Source: Microbacterium yannicii PS01
Lineage (GTDB): Bacteria; Actinomycetota; Actinomycetes; Actinomycetales; Microbacteriaceae
DNA: 64,000 nt
Direction: 5' to 3'
Assembly (NCBI RefSeq): GCF_000304335.1
Contig: NZ_CAJF01000002.1
Span: forward strand, 62,001-126,000
The notes beneath the pieces were generated by a model that was given only the letters and a program-made list of their open reading frames with translations, searched no databases and had not been told where the DNA came from. This document shows positions 25,314-33,425 of this stretch, one piece after another (position 1 is the stretch's first letter; each line of letters opens with the position of its first letter). A program made the translations under genes and the position numbers.

Positions 25314-27878
25314 GTGCCTGGAGAGAACCTCACCCGGATCGAGGCGCAGGAGCGCCGCGCGATCGTCGACACGCAGTCGTACGAAGTCGCGCTCGACCTG
25401 ACGAGAGGGCCCGAGGTCTTCGCCTCGCGCACCGTCGTCCGGTTCACCGCCACGCCCGGCGCCTCGACGTTCATCGATCTGATCGCGCGGGACGTGCGCG
25501 AGATCACGCTCAACGGCCGTTCGATCGATCCGGCCTCGGCCTTCGCCGATTCGCGCATCGCGCTCGACGACCTGGCCGCAGACAACGAGCTGGTCGTCGA
25601 CGCGGACTGCCTCTACACGAACACCGGTGAGGGTCTCCACCGGTTCGTCGACCCCGTCGACGACGAGGTCTACCTCTACTCGCAGTTCGAGGTACCCGAC
25701 TCGCGACGCATGTACGCGGTGTTCGAGCAGCCCGATCTCAAGGCGACGTTCCAGTTCACCGTGACCGCTCCGGAGCGGTGGAAGGTCGTGTCGAACTCGC
25801 CCACCCCCGAGCCGACCCCTCGACAGGCGCAGGGGCCGGAAGAGGTGGCCTCGGCCACCTGGCGCTTCGAGCCGACTCCTCGGATCTCGTCGTACATCAC
25901 GGCGCTCATCGCCGGGCCCTATGAAGCGACGTTCTCGGAGCTCACGAGCGCATCGGGCCGCGTCATCCCGCTCGGTGTCTACGGCCGCAAGAGCCTCTGG
26001 CAGTTCCTCGACGCGGACTACATCTTCGACAAGACGCGGGAGGGCTTCGCCTACTACGAGGCAAAGTTCGACTATCCCTACCCGTTCGCCAAGTACGACC
26101 AGCTCTTCGTGCCGGAGTTCAACGCGGGTGCGATGGAGAACGCCGGCGCGGTCACCTTCACCGAGACGTATGTGTTCCGGTCGAAGGTGACCGACGCCGT
26201 CAAGGAGCGTCGCGTCGTCACGATCCTGCACGAGCTCGCCCACATGTGGTTCGGCGACCTCGTCACGATGAAGTGGTGGAACGACCTCTGGCTCAACGAG
26301 TCGTTCGCCGAGTGGGCATCCACCATCGCGACCGCCGAGGCCACCGAGTGGACCGAGGCGTGGACGACGTTCAACGCCATGGAGAAGACCTGGGCATACC
26401 GACAGGACCAGCTCCCGTCGACCCACCCCGTCGTGGCGAAGATCAACGACCTCGAAGACGTGCAGGTCAACTTCGACGGCATCACGTACGCCAAGGGCGG
26501 CTCGGTTCTCAAGCAGCTCGCCGCATGGGTGGGTATCGAGCAGTTCTTCGCCGGTGTGGCCGCCTACTTCAAGAAGCACGAGTGGTCGAACACCGAGCTT
26601 TCGGACCTGCTCACCGAACTCGAGACGACCAGCGGGCGCGAGCTGTCGACCTGGTCGAAGAAGTGGCTCGAGACGGCCGGTGTCAACACCCTCTCGCCGG
26701 AGGTTGTCGCCGACGTCGACGGCACCATCACGCGTTTCGCGATCGTTCAGACGGCGCCGGCGGACTACCCGACCATCCGGCCGCACCGCCTCGGCGTCGG
26801 CTTCTACGACATCCAGGGTGACGCTCTGGTGCGGGTGCATCACGTCGAGCTCGATGTGGACGGCGACCTCACCGAGGTGCCGCAGCTGAAGGGCCGGAAG
26901 CGCCCGGACCTGGTGCTGCTCAACGACGAGGACCTCGCTTATGCGAAGATCCGTCTCGACGAGCGCTCGCTCCAGACGGCGATCGGACACCTGGGCAAGA
27001 TCACCGACCCCCTTGCGCGCTCCCTGGTGTGGGGCGCCGCGTGGGACCAGACCCGTGATGCCGAGGCATCCGCGTCGGACTACGTGGATCTCGTGCTGCG
27101 GAACATCGGCGCCGAGACCGAGTCGACCACCGTCCGCACCACGCTGGCCCAGCTCCAGCTGGCGGCGAACTCGTACGTCGCACCGGACAAGCGTGACGCG
27201 ACGCGCGCGAAGGTCGCCGACGCGCTCTGGGAGCTCGCTCAGAACGCTCAGGCCGGCAGCGACAGCCAGCTGCAGTTCGTCACCGCCTTCGCGAGTGCGG
27301 CGTCGACTCCGGCCCAGTGGCAGAGAGTCCGCCAGGTGCGCGACGGCGAGGTCGGCCTGGAGGGACTGTCCATCGACACCGACCTGTCCTGGCAGCTCCT
27401 GGTCTCGCTGGCCGCCGGCGGGCTCGTGACCGCCGCCGACATCGACGCGGCCCTCACGGCGGACAACACCGCCAAGGGCGGCGAGTTCGCGGCGCAGGCG
27501 AAGGCGGCGCTGCCCACGGCCGAGGCCAAGGCCGCGGCCTGGTCGTCGCTCGTCGACAGCGACGATCTGCCCAATACGATCGTGCGCTCGGCAACGCTGG
27601 GATTCACCCACCCCGCGGGGCGCGATCTGCTCCCCGCGTTCGTCGAGCCGTACTTCGCGAGTCTCCTGCCGATCTGGGAGTCGCGCACGTACAAGATCGC
27701 CGAGTACCTCATCGCGGGTCTGTATCCCGCACCGCTGGCGAGCTACGAGCTGCGGGACGCGACGCGCCGCTGGCTCGAGGCCCACGCCGACGCCGCGCCC
27801 GCGCTGCGTCGCCTGGTCGCCGAGAACCTCGCGGGCGTCGAGCGAGCGCTGGCGGTGCAGGATCGCGACGCCGACTGA
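25314..27878 (+). CDS. pepN: Aminopeptidase N (M1 family)
   Basis: An 854-residue zinc aminopeptidase that removes N-terminal residues from peptides. It has an N-terminal beta domain (residues 1-200), the exopeptidase loop GAMENAG (about 270), and the zinc site HELAHMWFGDLVTMKWWNDLWLNE with the third Glu ligand in NESFAEW (about 303-330). The helical ERAP-like C-terminal domain has the expected length. The GTG at 25314 has GGGAG about nine bases upstream. A TAGGCT motif at about 25230 could be its -10 box with a 70-base leader. Confidence 0.96.
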   Translation: MPGENLTRIEAQERRAIVDTQSYEVALDLTRGPEVFASRTVVRFTATPGASTFIDLIARDVREITLNGRSIDPASAFADSRIALDDLAADNELVVDADCLYTNTGEGLHRFVDPVDDEVYLYSQFEVPDSRRMYAVFEQPDLKATFQFTVTAPERWKVVSNSPTPEPTPRQAQGPEEVASATWRFEPTPRISSYITALIAGPYEATFSELTSASGRVIPLGVYGRKSLWQFLDADYIFDKTREGFAYYEAKFDYPYPFAKYDQLFVPEFNAGAMENAGAVTFTETYVFRSKVTDAVKERRVVTILHELAHMWFGDLVTMKWWNDLWLNESFAEWASTIATAEATEWTEAWTTFNAMEKTWAYRQDQLPSTHPVVAKINDLEDVQVNFDGITYAKGGSVLKQLAAWVGIEQFFAGVAAYFKKHEWSNTELSDLLTELETTSGRELSTWSKKWLETAGVNTLSPEVVADVDGTITRFAIVQTAPADYPTIRPHRLGVGFYDIQGDALVRVHHVELDVDGDLTEVPQLKGRKRPDLVLLNDEDLAYAKIRLDERSLQTAIGHLGKITDPLARSLVWGAAWDQTRDAEASASDYVDLVLRNIGAETESTTVRTTLAQLQLAANSYVAPDKRDATRAKVADALWELAQNAQAGSDSQLQFVTAFASAASTPAQWQRVRQVRDGEVGLEGLSIDTDLSWQLLVSLAAGGLVTAADIDAALTADNTAKGGEFAAQAKAALPTAEAKAAAWSSLVDSDDLPNTIVRSATLGFTHPAGRDLLPAFVEPYFASLLPIWESRTYKIAEYLIAGLYPAPLASYELRDATRRWLEAHADAAPALRRLVAENLAGVERALAVQDRDAD

Positions 27879-27948
27879 GGGTGATCGGATGCCTCGGCCC
27901 CGCGCCGAGCCTGGCAACAGGTTCAGCCGGGGCCGAGGCTCTCCTCGT

Positions 27949-27954
27949 TAGGAT
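27949..27954 (+). promoter_or_regulatory. -10 box of the mscS-like gene
   Basis: TAGGAT ends seven bases before the ATG at 27962. Likely leaderless, driving the channel and the globin gene. Confidence 0.5.
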
Positions 27955-27961
27955 CGTCACG

Positions 27962-29083
27962 ATGATCAGCGCCCCACTCGACTCCGTCCCCCAGCCCGAG
28001 ATCACCGACCCCGAGCTGTGGAAGGGGATCGGCGCCTTCTTCGTCGCAGCCGGCTGGAATCTGCTGGCCGTGGCCGGGATCATCGTCGGCGCCGTGATAC
28101 TGGCATGGGTGCTGACGCTCGTCATCCGACGAGTCGTCAACCGGATCGTGAGCGGGGCGAAGTCGAAGGCGAACGTCGACGACACGCAGGCGCTGGAGCG
28201 ATCTCCGCTCGCGTCGGTCCGCCTCGTGCAGCGCACCCGCACGCTCGGCTCGATCCTGCACAACATCGTCAATGTGACGATCGTGATCATCGCGGTGCTG
28301 CTGATCATCAACGTCCTCGCCCCCACAGCGCTCGGGTCTCTCACCCTCCTCACCGCGGCCGTCGGCGCCGGCCTCGGCTTCGGCGCCCAGAACATCGTCA
28401 AGGACGTGCTCAACGGCATCTTCATCGTCGCCGAGGATCAGATCGGGATCGGCGACGTCGTCGATCTGGGGCTCGCGACGGGCATCGTCGAGTTCGTCAG
28501 CGTGCGCGTCACGCACGTGCGCGATGTCAACGGCACGCTCTGGTATGTGCGCAACGGCGAAATCACCCGCATCGGCAACCTGTCGCAGGGATGGTCGCGC
28601 GTGATCGTCGATCTGTCGGTCGCGGTCGACTCCGACATCGAAGAGGTCGAGAAGACGCTCCTCGACACCGCGAAGACGCTCGCGAAGGATCCGAAGTGGC
28701 GCACACGCATCCTCGAGCAGCCCGAGGTCTGGGGCCTGGAGTCGATCTCGGGCGACGCGCTCGTCATCCGGCTCGTGATGAAGACCCGCGCCAATGCCAA
28801 GGACGACGTCGCGCGAGAGCTGCGGATGCGCCTGAAGCACGCCATCGACGAGATGGGAATCACCCTTCCCGCGCTCAATACGATCATGCCCACCGGCATC
28901 GAGGGCGCTCAGCGTGTCCGCGGCGCCAATCCGCCGAAGACCAAGCCGAACCCGGTGGCCTCCCCCGTCGGCGAGCGGCCGATATGGAAGCCGAAGCGCA
29001 TGAGCAAGAAGTCCCCGACCCAGCCGCGCGAGGGCACCACGGGGCAGACCCCGCCCGCCGACACCCCCGAGGCCACGCCATGA
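27962..29083 (+). CDS. MscS-family mechanosensitive ion channel
   Basis: A 373-residue small-conductance mechanosensitive channel. It has three membrane segments (about residues 28-55, 95-120, 120-150). The pore helix TM3 has the Gly/Ala pattern LTAAVGAGLGFGAQNIVKDVLNGIFI. The beta domain follows (GDVVDLGLATGIVEFVSVRVTHVRD) and then the alpha-beta C-terminal domain. A basic, Pro-rich tail of about 50 residues (KPNPVASPVGERPIWKPKRM) is added. It opens on hypo-osmotic shock. Its stop overlaps the globin start (ATGA), so the two are co-translated. Confidence 0.94.
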   Translation: MISAPLDSVPQPEITDPELWKGIGAFFVAAGWNLLAVAGIIVGAVILAWVLTLVIRRVVNRIVSGAKSKANVDDTQALERSPLASVRLVQRTRTLGSILHNIVNVTIVIIAVLLIINVLAPTALGSLTLLTAAVGAGLGFGAQNIVKDVLNGIFIVAEDQIGIGDVVDLGLATGIVEFVSVRVTHVRDVNGTLWYVRNGEITRIGNLSQGWSRVIVDLSVAVDSDIEEVEKTLLDTAKTLAKDPKWRTRILEQPEVWGLESISGDALVIRLVMKTRANAKDDVARELRMRLKHAIDEMGITLPALNTIMPTGIEGAQRVRGANPPKTKPNPVASPVGERPIWKPKRMSKKSPTQPREGTTGQTPPADTPEATP

Positions 29084-29559
29084 CCGACAGCACGCCGCTG
29101 AGCTTCTACGACGAGATCGGCGGGCACGAGACCTTCGTGCGGCTCGTCGACGCGTTCTACCGGGGCGTCGCCGACGACGAGGTGCTGAAGCCGATGTACC
29201 CCGAAGAGGACCTCGGCCCCGCCAAGGTGCGCCTGACGATGTTCCTCGAGCAGTATTGGGGAGGGCCCACGACATACAGCGACCAGCGCGGGCATCCACG
29301 GCTGCGCATGCGTCACGCGCCGTTCCACGTCAATCCCGACGCCCGCGATCGCTGGCTCGCTCACATGCGCTCTGCGGTGGACGAGCTGAAACTGCCGCCG
29401 CTGCACGAGGCGACGCTGTGGGACTACCTGCAGCGCGCCGCCTTCGCGATGGTGAACACGTTCGAGCCCTCGGGAATCGGCCCATCCGCCGACGGGCGCA
29501 CCGCGGGCTCGCTCCCGCTCACCTCTCCGCCGCCCGGCGGCGCTGCCGACGCACGCTAG
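29080..29559 (+). CDS. Truncated hemoglobin, group II (GlbO-like)
   Basis: A 159-residue 2-on-2 globin. Key positions are the SFYDEIGGHETFVRLVDAFY start, the FLEQYWGGPTTYSDQRGHPRLRMRHAPF region with the proximal-side His and Tyr, and the Trp in ATLWDYLQRAA (about residue 115). The pattern matches group II proteins such as mycobacterial GlbO, linked to oxygen and nitric oxide chemistry. A 35-residue Gly/Pro-rich tail is extra. Its ATG overlaps the mscS-like stop. Confidence 0.94.
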   Translation: MTDSTPLSFYDEIGGHETFVRLVDAFYRGVADDEVLKPMYPEEDLGPAKVRLTMFLEQYWGGPTTYSDQRGHPRLRMRHAPFHVNPDARDRWLAHMRSAVDELKLPPLHEATLWDYLQRAAFAMVNTFEPSGIGPSADGRTAGSLPLTSPPPGGAADAR

Positions 29560-29588
29560 ACCACCCCGCACGCCGACGAAGGAGTCGC

Positions 29589-31253
29589 ATGTCCCCCACC
29601 CCGCACCACACCGACGTCCTCATCATCGGGTGGGGGCTGGCCGGGCTGGTCGCCGCGACCGAAGCCGTCGCGGCCGGCAAGCGGGTCACCATCGTCGACC
29701 AGGAACCGCGCGCGAACCTCGGCGGCCAGGCATGGTGGTCTTTCGGAGGACTGTTCTTCATCGACTCCCCCGAGCAGCGACGGCTCGGCGTGCGCGATTC
29801 CGTCGACCTCGCACGTCAGGACTGGTTCGGAAACGCCGGATTCGACCGCGACGAGGATCTCTGGCCCCGCCGGTGGGCGGAGGCCTACCTGCACTTCGCA
29901 CACGAGGAGAAGCGCACGTGGCTCCGTGAGAAAGGTGTGGGATTCTTCCCCATCGTGGGGTGGGCCGAGCGGGGCGGGTACACGGCGACGGGTCCGGGCA
30001 ACTCGGTGCCCCGTTTCCACGTCACGTGGGGAACGGGCCCCGGCGTGGTCGCGCCGTTCCAACGCGCCGTCGAGAGCGGAGAAGCCGAAGGACGGGTCAC
30101 CATCCTTCCCCGGCACAAGGTCCGCTCCCTCACCGTCTCGGACGGCGCGGTCGTCGGCGCCGAGGGCGACATCCTCGCGCCCAGCAGCGCGCCCCGCGGC
30201 GTCGCCACCTCGCGCGAGATCGTCGGCTCGTTCGCCGTCACGGCGGGAGCCACGATCGTCGCCTCCGGCGGCATCGGCGGCAATCACGAGCTCGTCCGCC
30301 GCTGGTGGCCGGAGCGTCTGGGAACGGCGCCGGCCGCCATGCTCACCGGGGTGCCGGCATACGTCGACGGCTCGATGCAGGTGGCCAGCGAAGCCTCCGG
30401 CGCCCGGCTCATCAACGGCGACCGCATGTGGCACTACGTCGAGGGAATCCAGAACTGGGATCCGATCTGGCCGGGTCACGGCATCCGGATCCTTCCCGGA
30501 CCGTCGTCGCTCTGGCTCGATGCGACCGGCACTCGCCTGCCCGTACCGCTGTTCCCCGGATTCGACACGCTCGGCACGCTCGCGCATCTTCGCGCGACAG
30601 GCCACGACCACTCGTGGTTCGTGCTGTCGCAGAAGATCATCGAGAAGGAGTTCACCCTCTCCGGCAGCGAGCAGAATCCCGATCTGACCGGCAAGGACGT
30701 ACGGCTCCTCGCCACGTCGCGTCTGGGCAAGGGCGCGGCGGGGCCCGTGCAGGCGTTCATGGACCGCGGCGCCGACTTCGTCGTCCGCGACACGCTGGAC
30801 GGACTGATCGACGGCATGAAGGCCCTTCCCGGCGGCGACCTCCTCGACGCCGAGCGGGTGCGCTTCGAGGTCGAGGCGCGCGACCGCGAGATCGTGAACG
30901 ACTTCACCAAGGACACCCAGATCGCGATGCTCCGCTCGGCGCGCGCGTTCCGCGGCGACCGCATCATCCGCACCGCCGCACCGCACCGGATCCTCGACCG
31001 TGACGCCGGCCCGCTGATCGCGGTGAAGCTCCACGTGCTCACGCGAAAGTCCCTCGGCGGCATCGAGACCGACCTGTCGGCCCGGGCGCTCGGCGACGGC
31101 GGTCAGCCGGTTCCCGGCCTGTACGCGGCCGGCGAGGCGAGCGGCTTCGGCGGGGGCGGCGTGCACGGCTACCGTGCCCTCGAGGGCACCTTCCTCGGCG
31201 GCTGTCTGTTCTCGGGCCGTGTCGCGGGACGCGCGGCAGCCGCCGCCGTCTGA
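29589..31253 (+). CDS. FAD-binding dehydrogenase (KsdD-like)
   Basis: A 554-residue flavoprotein of the fumarate reductase/3-ketosteroid dehydrogenase superfamily. The Rossmann motif VLIIGWGLAGLVAATEA begins at residue 10, and the closing FAD motif GLYAAGEASGFGGGGVHGYRALEG is near 500. A distinct QAWWSFGGLFFIDS stretch (about residues 48-61) is typical of the FAD-binding dehydrogenase subgroup, whose substrate is unknown. AAGGAG lies six bases before the ATG. It stands alone between the globin and a convergent hypothetical gene. Confidence 0.9.
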   Translation: MSPTPHHTDVLIIGWGLAGLVAATEAVAAGKRVTIVDQEPRANLGGQAWWSFGGLFFIDSPEQRRLGVRDSVDLARQDWFGNAGFDRDEDLWPRRWAEAYLHFAHEEKRTWLREKGVGFFPIVGWAERGGYTATGPGNSVPRFHVTWGTGPGVVAPFQRAVESGEAEGRVTILPRHKVRSLTVSDGAVVGAEGDILAPSSAPRGVATSREIVGSFAVTAGATIVASGGIGGNHELVRRWWPERLGTAPAAMLTGVPAYVDGSMQVASEASGARLINGDRMWHYVEGIQNWDPIWPGHGIRILPGPSSLWLDATGTRLPVPLFPGFDTLGTLAHLRATGHDHSWFVLSQKIIEKEFTLSGSEQNPDLTGKDVRLLATSRLGKGAAGPVQAFMDRGADFVVRDTLDGLIDGMKALPGGDLLDAERVRFEVEARDREIVNDFTKDTQIAMLRSARAFRGDRIIRTAAPHRILDRDAGPLIAVKLHVLTRKSLGGIETDLSARALGDGGQPVPGLYAAGEASGFGGGGVHGYRALEGTFLGGCLFSGRVAGRAAAAAV

Positions 31254-31262
31254 ATCGTCCGG

Positions 31263-31940
31263 TCAGCGCCCGCCGGGTCCGGTGCTGCGCACGGGCCCCA
31301 GTCCGCGCGCCAGCGGGCCGCGCACGAGAACGTGACCGCGCTGGAGGCTGATGCGCGACCAGGGACCGCTCACCAGCACGCGTGCGGATTCCGCACCGCT
31401 GATGAATCCCATGCTGAGCGCTGCGAAAGCCGAGCCGAGAGGCAGCCCGCCCAAGTCGTCGTCGGGCGCTCCCCACACCGACGCGCGGACGGCGCGCACG
31501 GCGTCCTCGCCGGCATCGGTGGGAACGGCATCCGCGACGTGCGCGATCCCGCCCTGCGCCTTCGATGCGAGCAGCGACGAGTCGAGCGGCGCACGCTGCT
31601 CCCAACCGCTGCGCGGCGGCGAGATGCCCGCCCAGGCCGGCGACAGCGCGGTCTCGGGCAGCGCGAGCGAGGCCGGCTCGCCGTCCATGGCAGAGAGAGC
31701 GGATGCCTCCACCACGAGGTCGCATACGAGCTCCGGATCGGCCGCGACCGTGCGCATGGCCAACACCGTCGGCGTCGCGTCACCGATCCCCTTCGGCGCC
31801 AGCGGAGCGGCCGTCATCGCGAGCACGCCGCCCGATGCCTGAAGCCGTACGCCCTCGGTGGTGAACCGGGCCGCGCGGCTCGCGAAAGTGAGGGCGTCAG
31901 CCACGAAGGCCGGATCGGCGAGCAGCAGGCGGGGAGGCAT
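31263..31940 (-). CDS. Hypothetical protein, 225 aa
   Basis: A 225-residue Ala/Pro-rich soluble protein with no signal peptide, membrane helix or cofactor motif. Short beta-prone stretches recur (RFTTEGVRLQASGGVLAMTAAP; VLVSGPWSRISLQRGHVLVRG). I do not recognise it. The ATG at 31940 is supported by a TAGCTT -10 box six bases upstream. It converges with the FAD dehydrogenase and diverges from the TesB-like gene. Codon use matches its neighbours, so it is probably native. Confidence 0.7.
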   Translation of the reverse strand: MPPRLLLADPAFVADALTFASRAARFTTEGVRLQASGGVLAMTAAPLAPKGIGDATPTVLAMRTVAADPELVCDLVVEASALSAMDGEPASLALPETALSPAWAGISPPRSGWEQRAPLDSSLLASKAQGGIAHVADAVPTDAGEDAVRAVRASVWGAPDDDLGGLPLGSAFAALSMGFISGAESARVLVSGPWSRISLQRGHVLVRGPLARGLGPVRSTGPGGR

Positions 31941-31946
31941 CGCCCT

Positions 31947-31952
31947 AAGCTA
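31947..31952 (-). promoter_or_regulatory. -10 box of the 225-aa hypothetical gene
   Basis: TAGCTT on the minus strand ends six bases (AGGGCG) before the ATG at 31940. Likely leaderless. Confidence 0.45.
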
Positions 31953-31994
31953 CCAAGCAGAGCGAAGGGCGTCGGTCGCCCGAGAGGAGCACCC

Positions 31995-32906
31995 GTGAAC
32001 GATGCCGAGACGGCCGCCGAGTCCGACCCGGTCGCCTCGATGCTCGCGGTCCTCGATCTGAACGGCTCGGACGCACGCACGACCGAGGACATCTTCACCG
32101 GCCACTCCCAGTCCATGCCGCTCGGGCGCGTGTACGGGGGCCAGGTCCTCGCGCAGTCCATCGTGGCGGCCGAGCGCACGATCCCCGAGGGCCGCACGGT
32201 GCACTCGATGCACGGCTACTTCCTGCGCCCGGGCGATTCCGCCGAAGACATCACGTTCGCCGTCGACCGGATCCATGACGGCCGGTCGTTCTCCACGCGC
32301 CGCACCCAGGCCTTCCAGGAGGGTGTTCCGATCTTCTCGATGATCGCCTCCTTCCAGGATGAGGACCCCGGCGTCGAGCATCAGGCGCCGATGCCCGAGG
32401 GCCTTCCCGGACCCGACGAGCTTCCCGACGTGGAGTCGCATCTCGAAGGGCTCCATCCCATGTCGAAGCGGCTCTTCACCGACCGGCCGGTGGATGTGCG
32501 GCACATCCCCTCTCCGATCTACGTGACCGTGGAGGGCGAGCGGGTGCCCCGTCAGGCGGTGTGGATGCGCGTCCGGCGGCGGATCACCGAGGCGCCTGCC
32601 GTCCATCGGGCCGCTCTGGCGTACCTGAGCGACCTCACGATCCAGGAGTCCATCCTGCGGGCACATGGCGTCGCCTGGGCCACCCCCGGCCTGAAGGTCG
32701 CCAGTCTCGACCACGCCATGTGGTGGCATCGGTTCGGCCGCGCGGACGAGTGGATGCTCTACGTGCAGGAGTCCCCCAGCGCACGCGGCGGTCGCGGACT
32801 CGCGAGCGGCCGCATCTACTCGGCCGGCGGCGTGCTGCTGGCGAGCGTCGCACAGGAGATCATGGTGCGGGTGCCGGATGCCGCGCCGCCGAGCCTCCGC
32901 CCCTGA
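31995..32906 (+). CDS. Acyl-CoA thioesterase II (TesB family)
   Basis: A 303-residue double-hotdog thioesterase that hydrolyses acyl-CoA. The first hotdog includes VYGGQVLAQSIVAAERTIPEGRTVHSMHGYFLRPGD (about residues 45-80), and the second includes the conserved LKVASLDHAMWWHRFGRADEWMLY (about 230-255) with the catalytic Asp. The GTG at 31995 has GAGAGGAG upstream. It converges with a 4HBT-type thioesterase 10 bases away, so two thioesterase families lie back to back. Confidence 0.93.
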   Translation: MNDAETAAESDPVASMLAVLDLNGSDARTTEDIFTGHSQSMPLGRVYGGQVLAQSIVAAERTIPEGRTVHSMHGYFLRPGDSAEDITFAVDRIHDGRSFSTRRTQAFQEGVPIFSMIASFQDEDPGVEHQAPMPEGLPGPDELPDVESHLEGLHPMSKRLFTDRPVDVRHIPSPIYVTVEGERVPRQAVWMRVRRRITEAPAVHRAALAYLSDLTIQESILRAHGVAWATPGLKVASLDHAMWWHRFGRADEWMLYVQESPSARGGRGLASGRIYSAGGVLLASVAQEIMVRVPDAAPPSLRP

Positions 32907-32915
32907 TCGACCCGT

Positions 32916-33425
32916 TCAGCGGCGGTGGGCGTAGACGATCGGCTCGCCCTGGTACGGCTGCCACGCCTGCCGCTCCTCGGCGGTGAGCCTCAGCGGGCGG
33001 CCGGACTCGGCATCCACCTTCACCACGACCGTCGTCGCCCGCGCGTACACGGTCTGCGCACCGTCGAGAGAGGTCTCCACGGGACTGCAGACCTCGTAGC
33101 AGACCTCGATGCTCGAACCGCCCAGCTTGCCGAACCACATCTGCACGTCGAGCGGATGCCGCTGATACGGAACCGGCGCCAGGTACTCGATCTCCTGTCG
33201 CGCGATGAGGGTCAGTACACCGCTGAAGAGGCTCGAGTCGAGGACTGCGGTGGTGGGCGCGATCTCTCCCTCTTCGGGAAGCCAGAACGCGCGCACACGG
33301 GCCTCTTCGAGCAGCTTCAGCATCGCCGTGTTGTTGACGTGGTTGAAGGCGTCGAGGTCACCCCATCGGAGGTGGATGGGAATGTGGAGGCGCCCGCCGG
33401 CGCCCCCGAACCGGTCGTCAGTCAC
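32916..33425 (-). CDS. 4HBT-type acyl-CoA thioesterase
   Basis: A 169-residue single-hotdog thioesterase. The catalytic loop HLRWGDLDAFNHVNNTAMLKLLEEAR (about residues 17-42) has the Asp of the 4-hydroxybenzoyl-CoA thioesterase/YbgC type. The GTG at 33425 is preferred because its frame overlaps the EttA stop by eight bases (GTGACTGA), implying translational coupling, and because residues before it are low-complexity. Substrate not known. Confidence 0.87.
   Translation of the reverse strand: MTDDRFGGAGGRLHIPIHLRWGDLDAFNHVNNTAMLKLLEEARVRAFWLPEEGEIAPTTAVLDSSLFSGVLTLIARQEIEYLAPVPYQRHPLDVQMWFGKLGGSSIEVCYEVCSPVETSLDGAQTVYARATTVVVKVDAESGRPLRLTAEERQAWQPYQGEPIVYAHRR

Noticed and set aside
23913..27917. 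1334-codon minus-strand frame over pepN and ferrochelatase
   Set aside because: Ferrochelatase occupies the C-terminal part. The rest is antisense to pepN, whose GAMEN and HELAH motifs prove the plus-strand frame.
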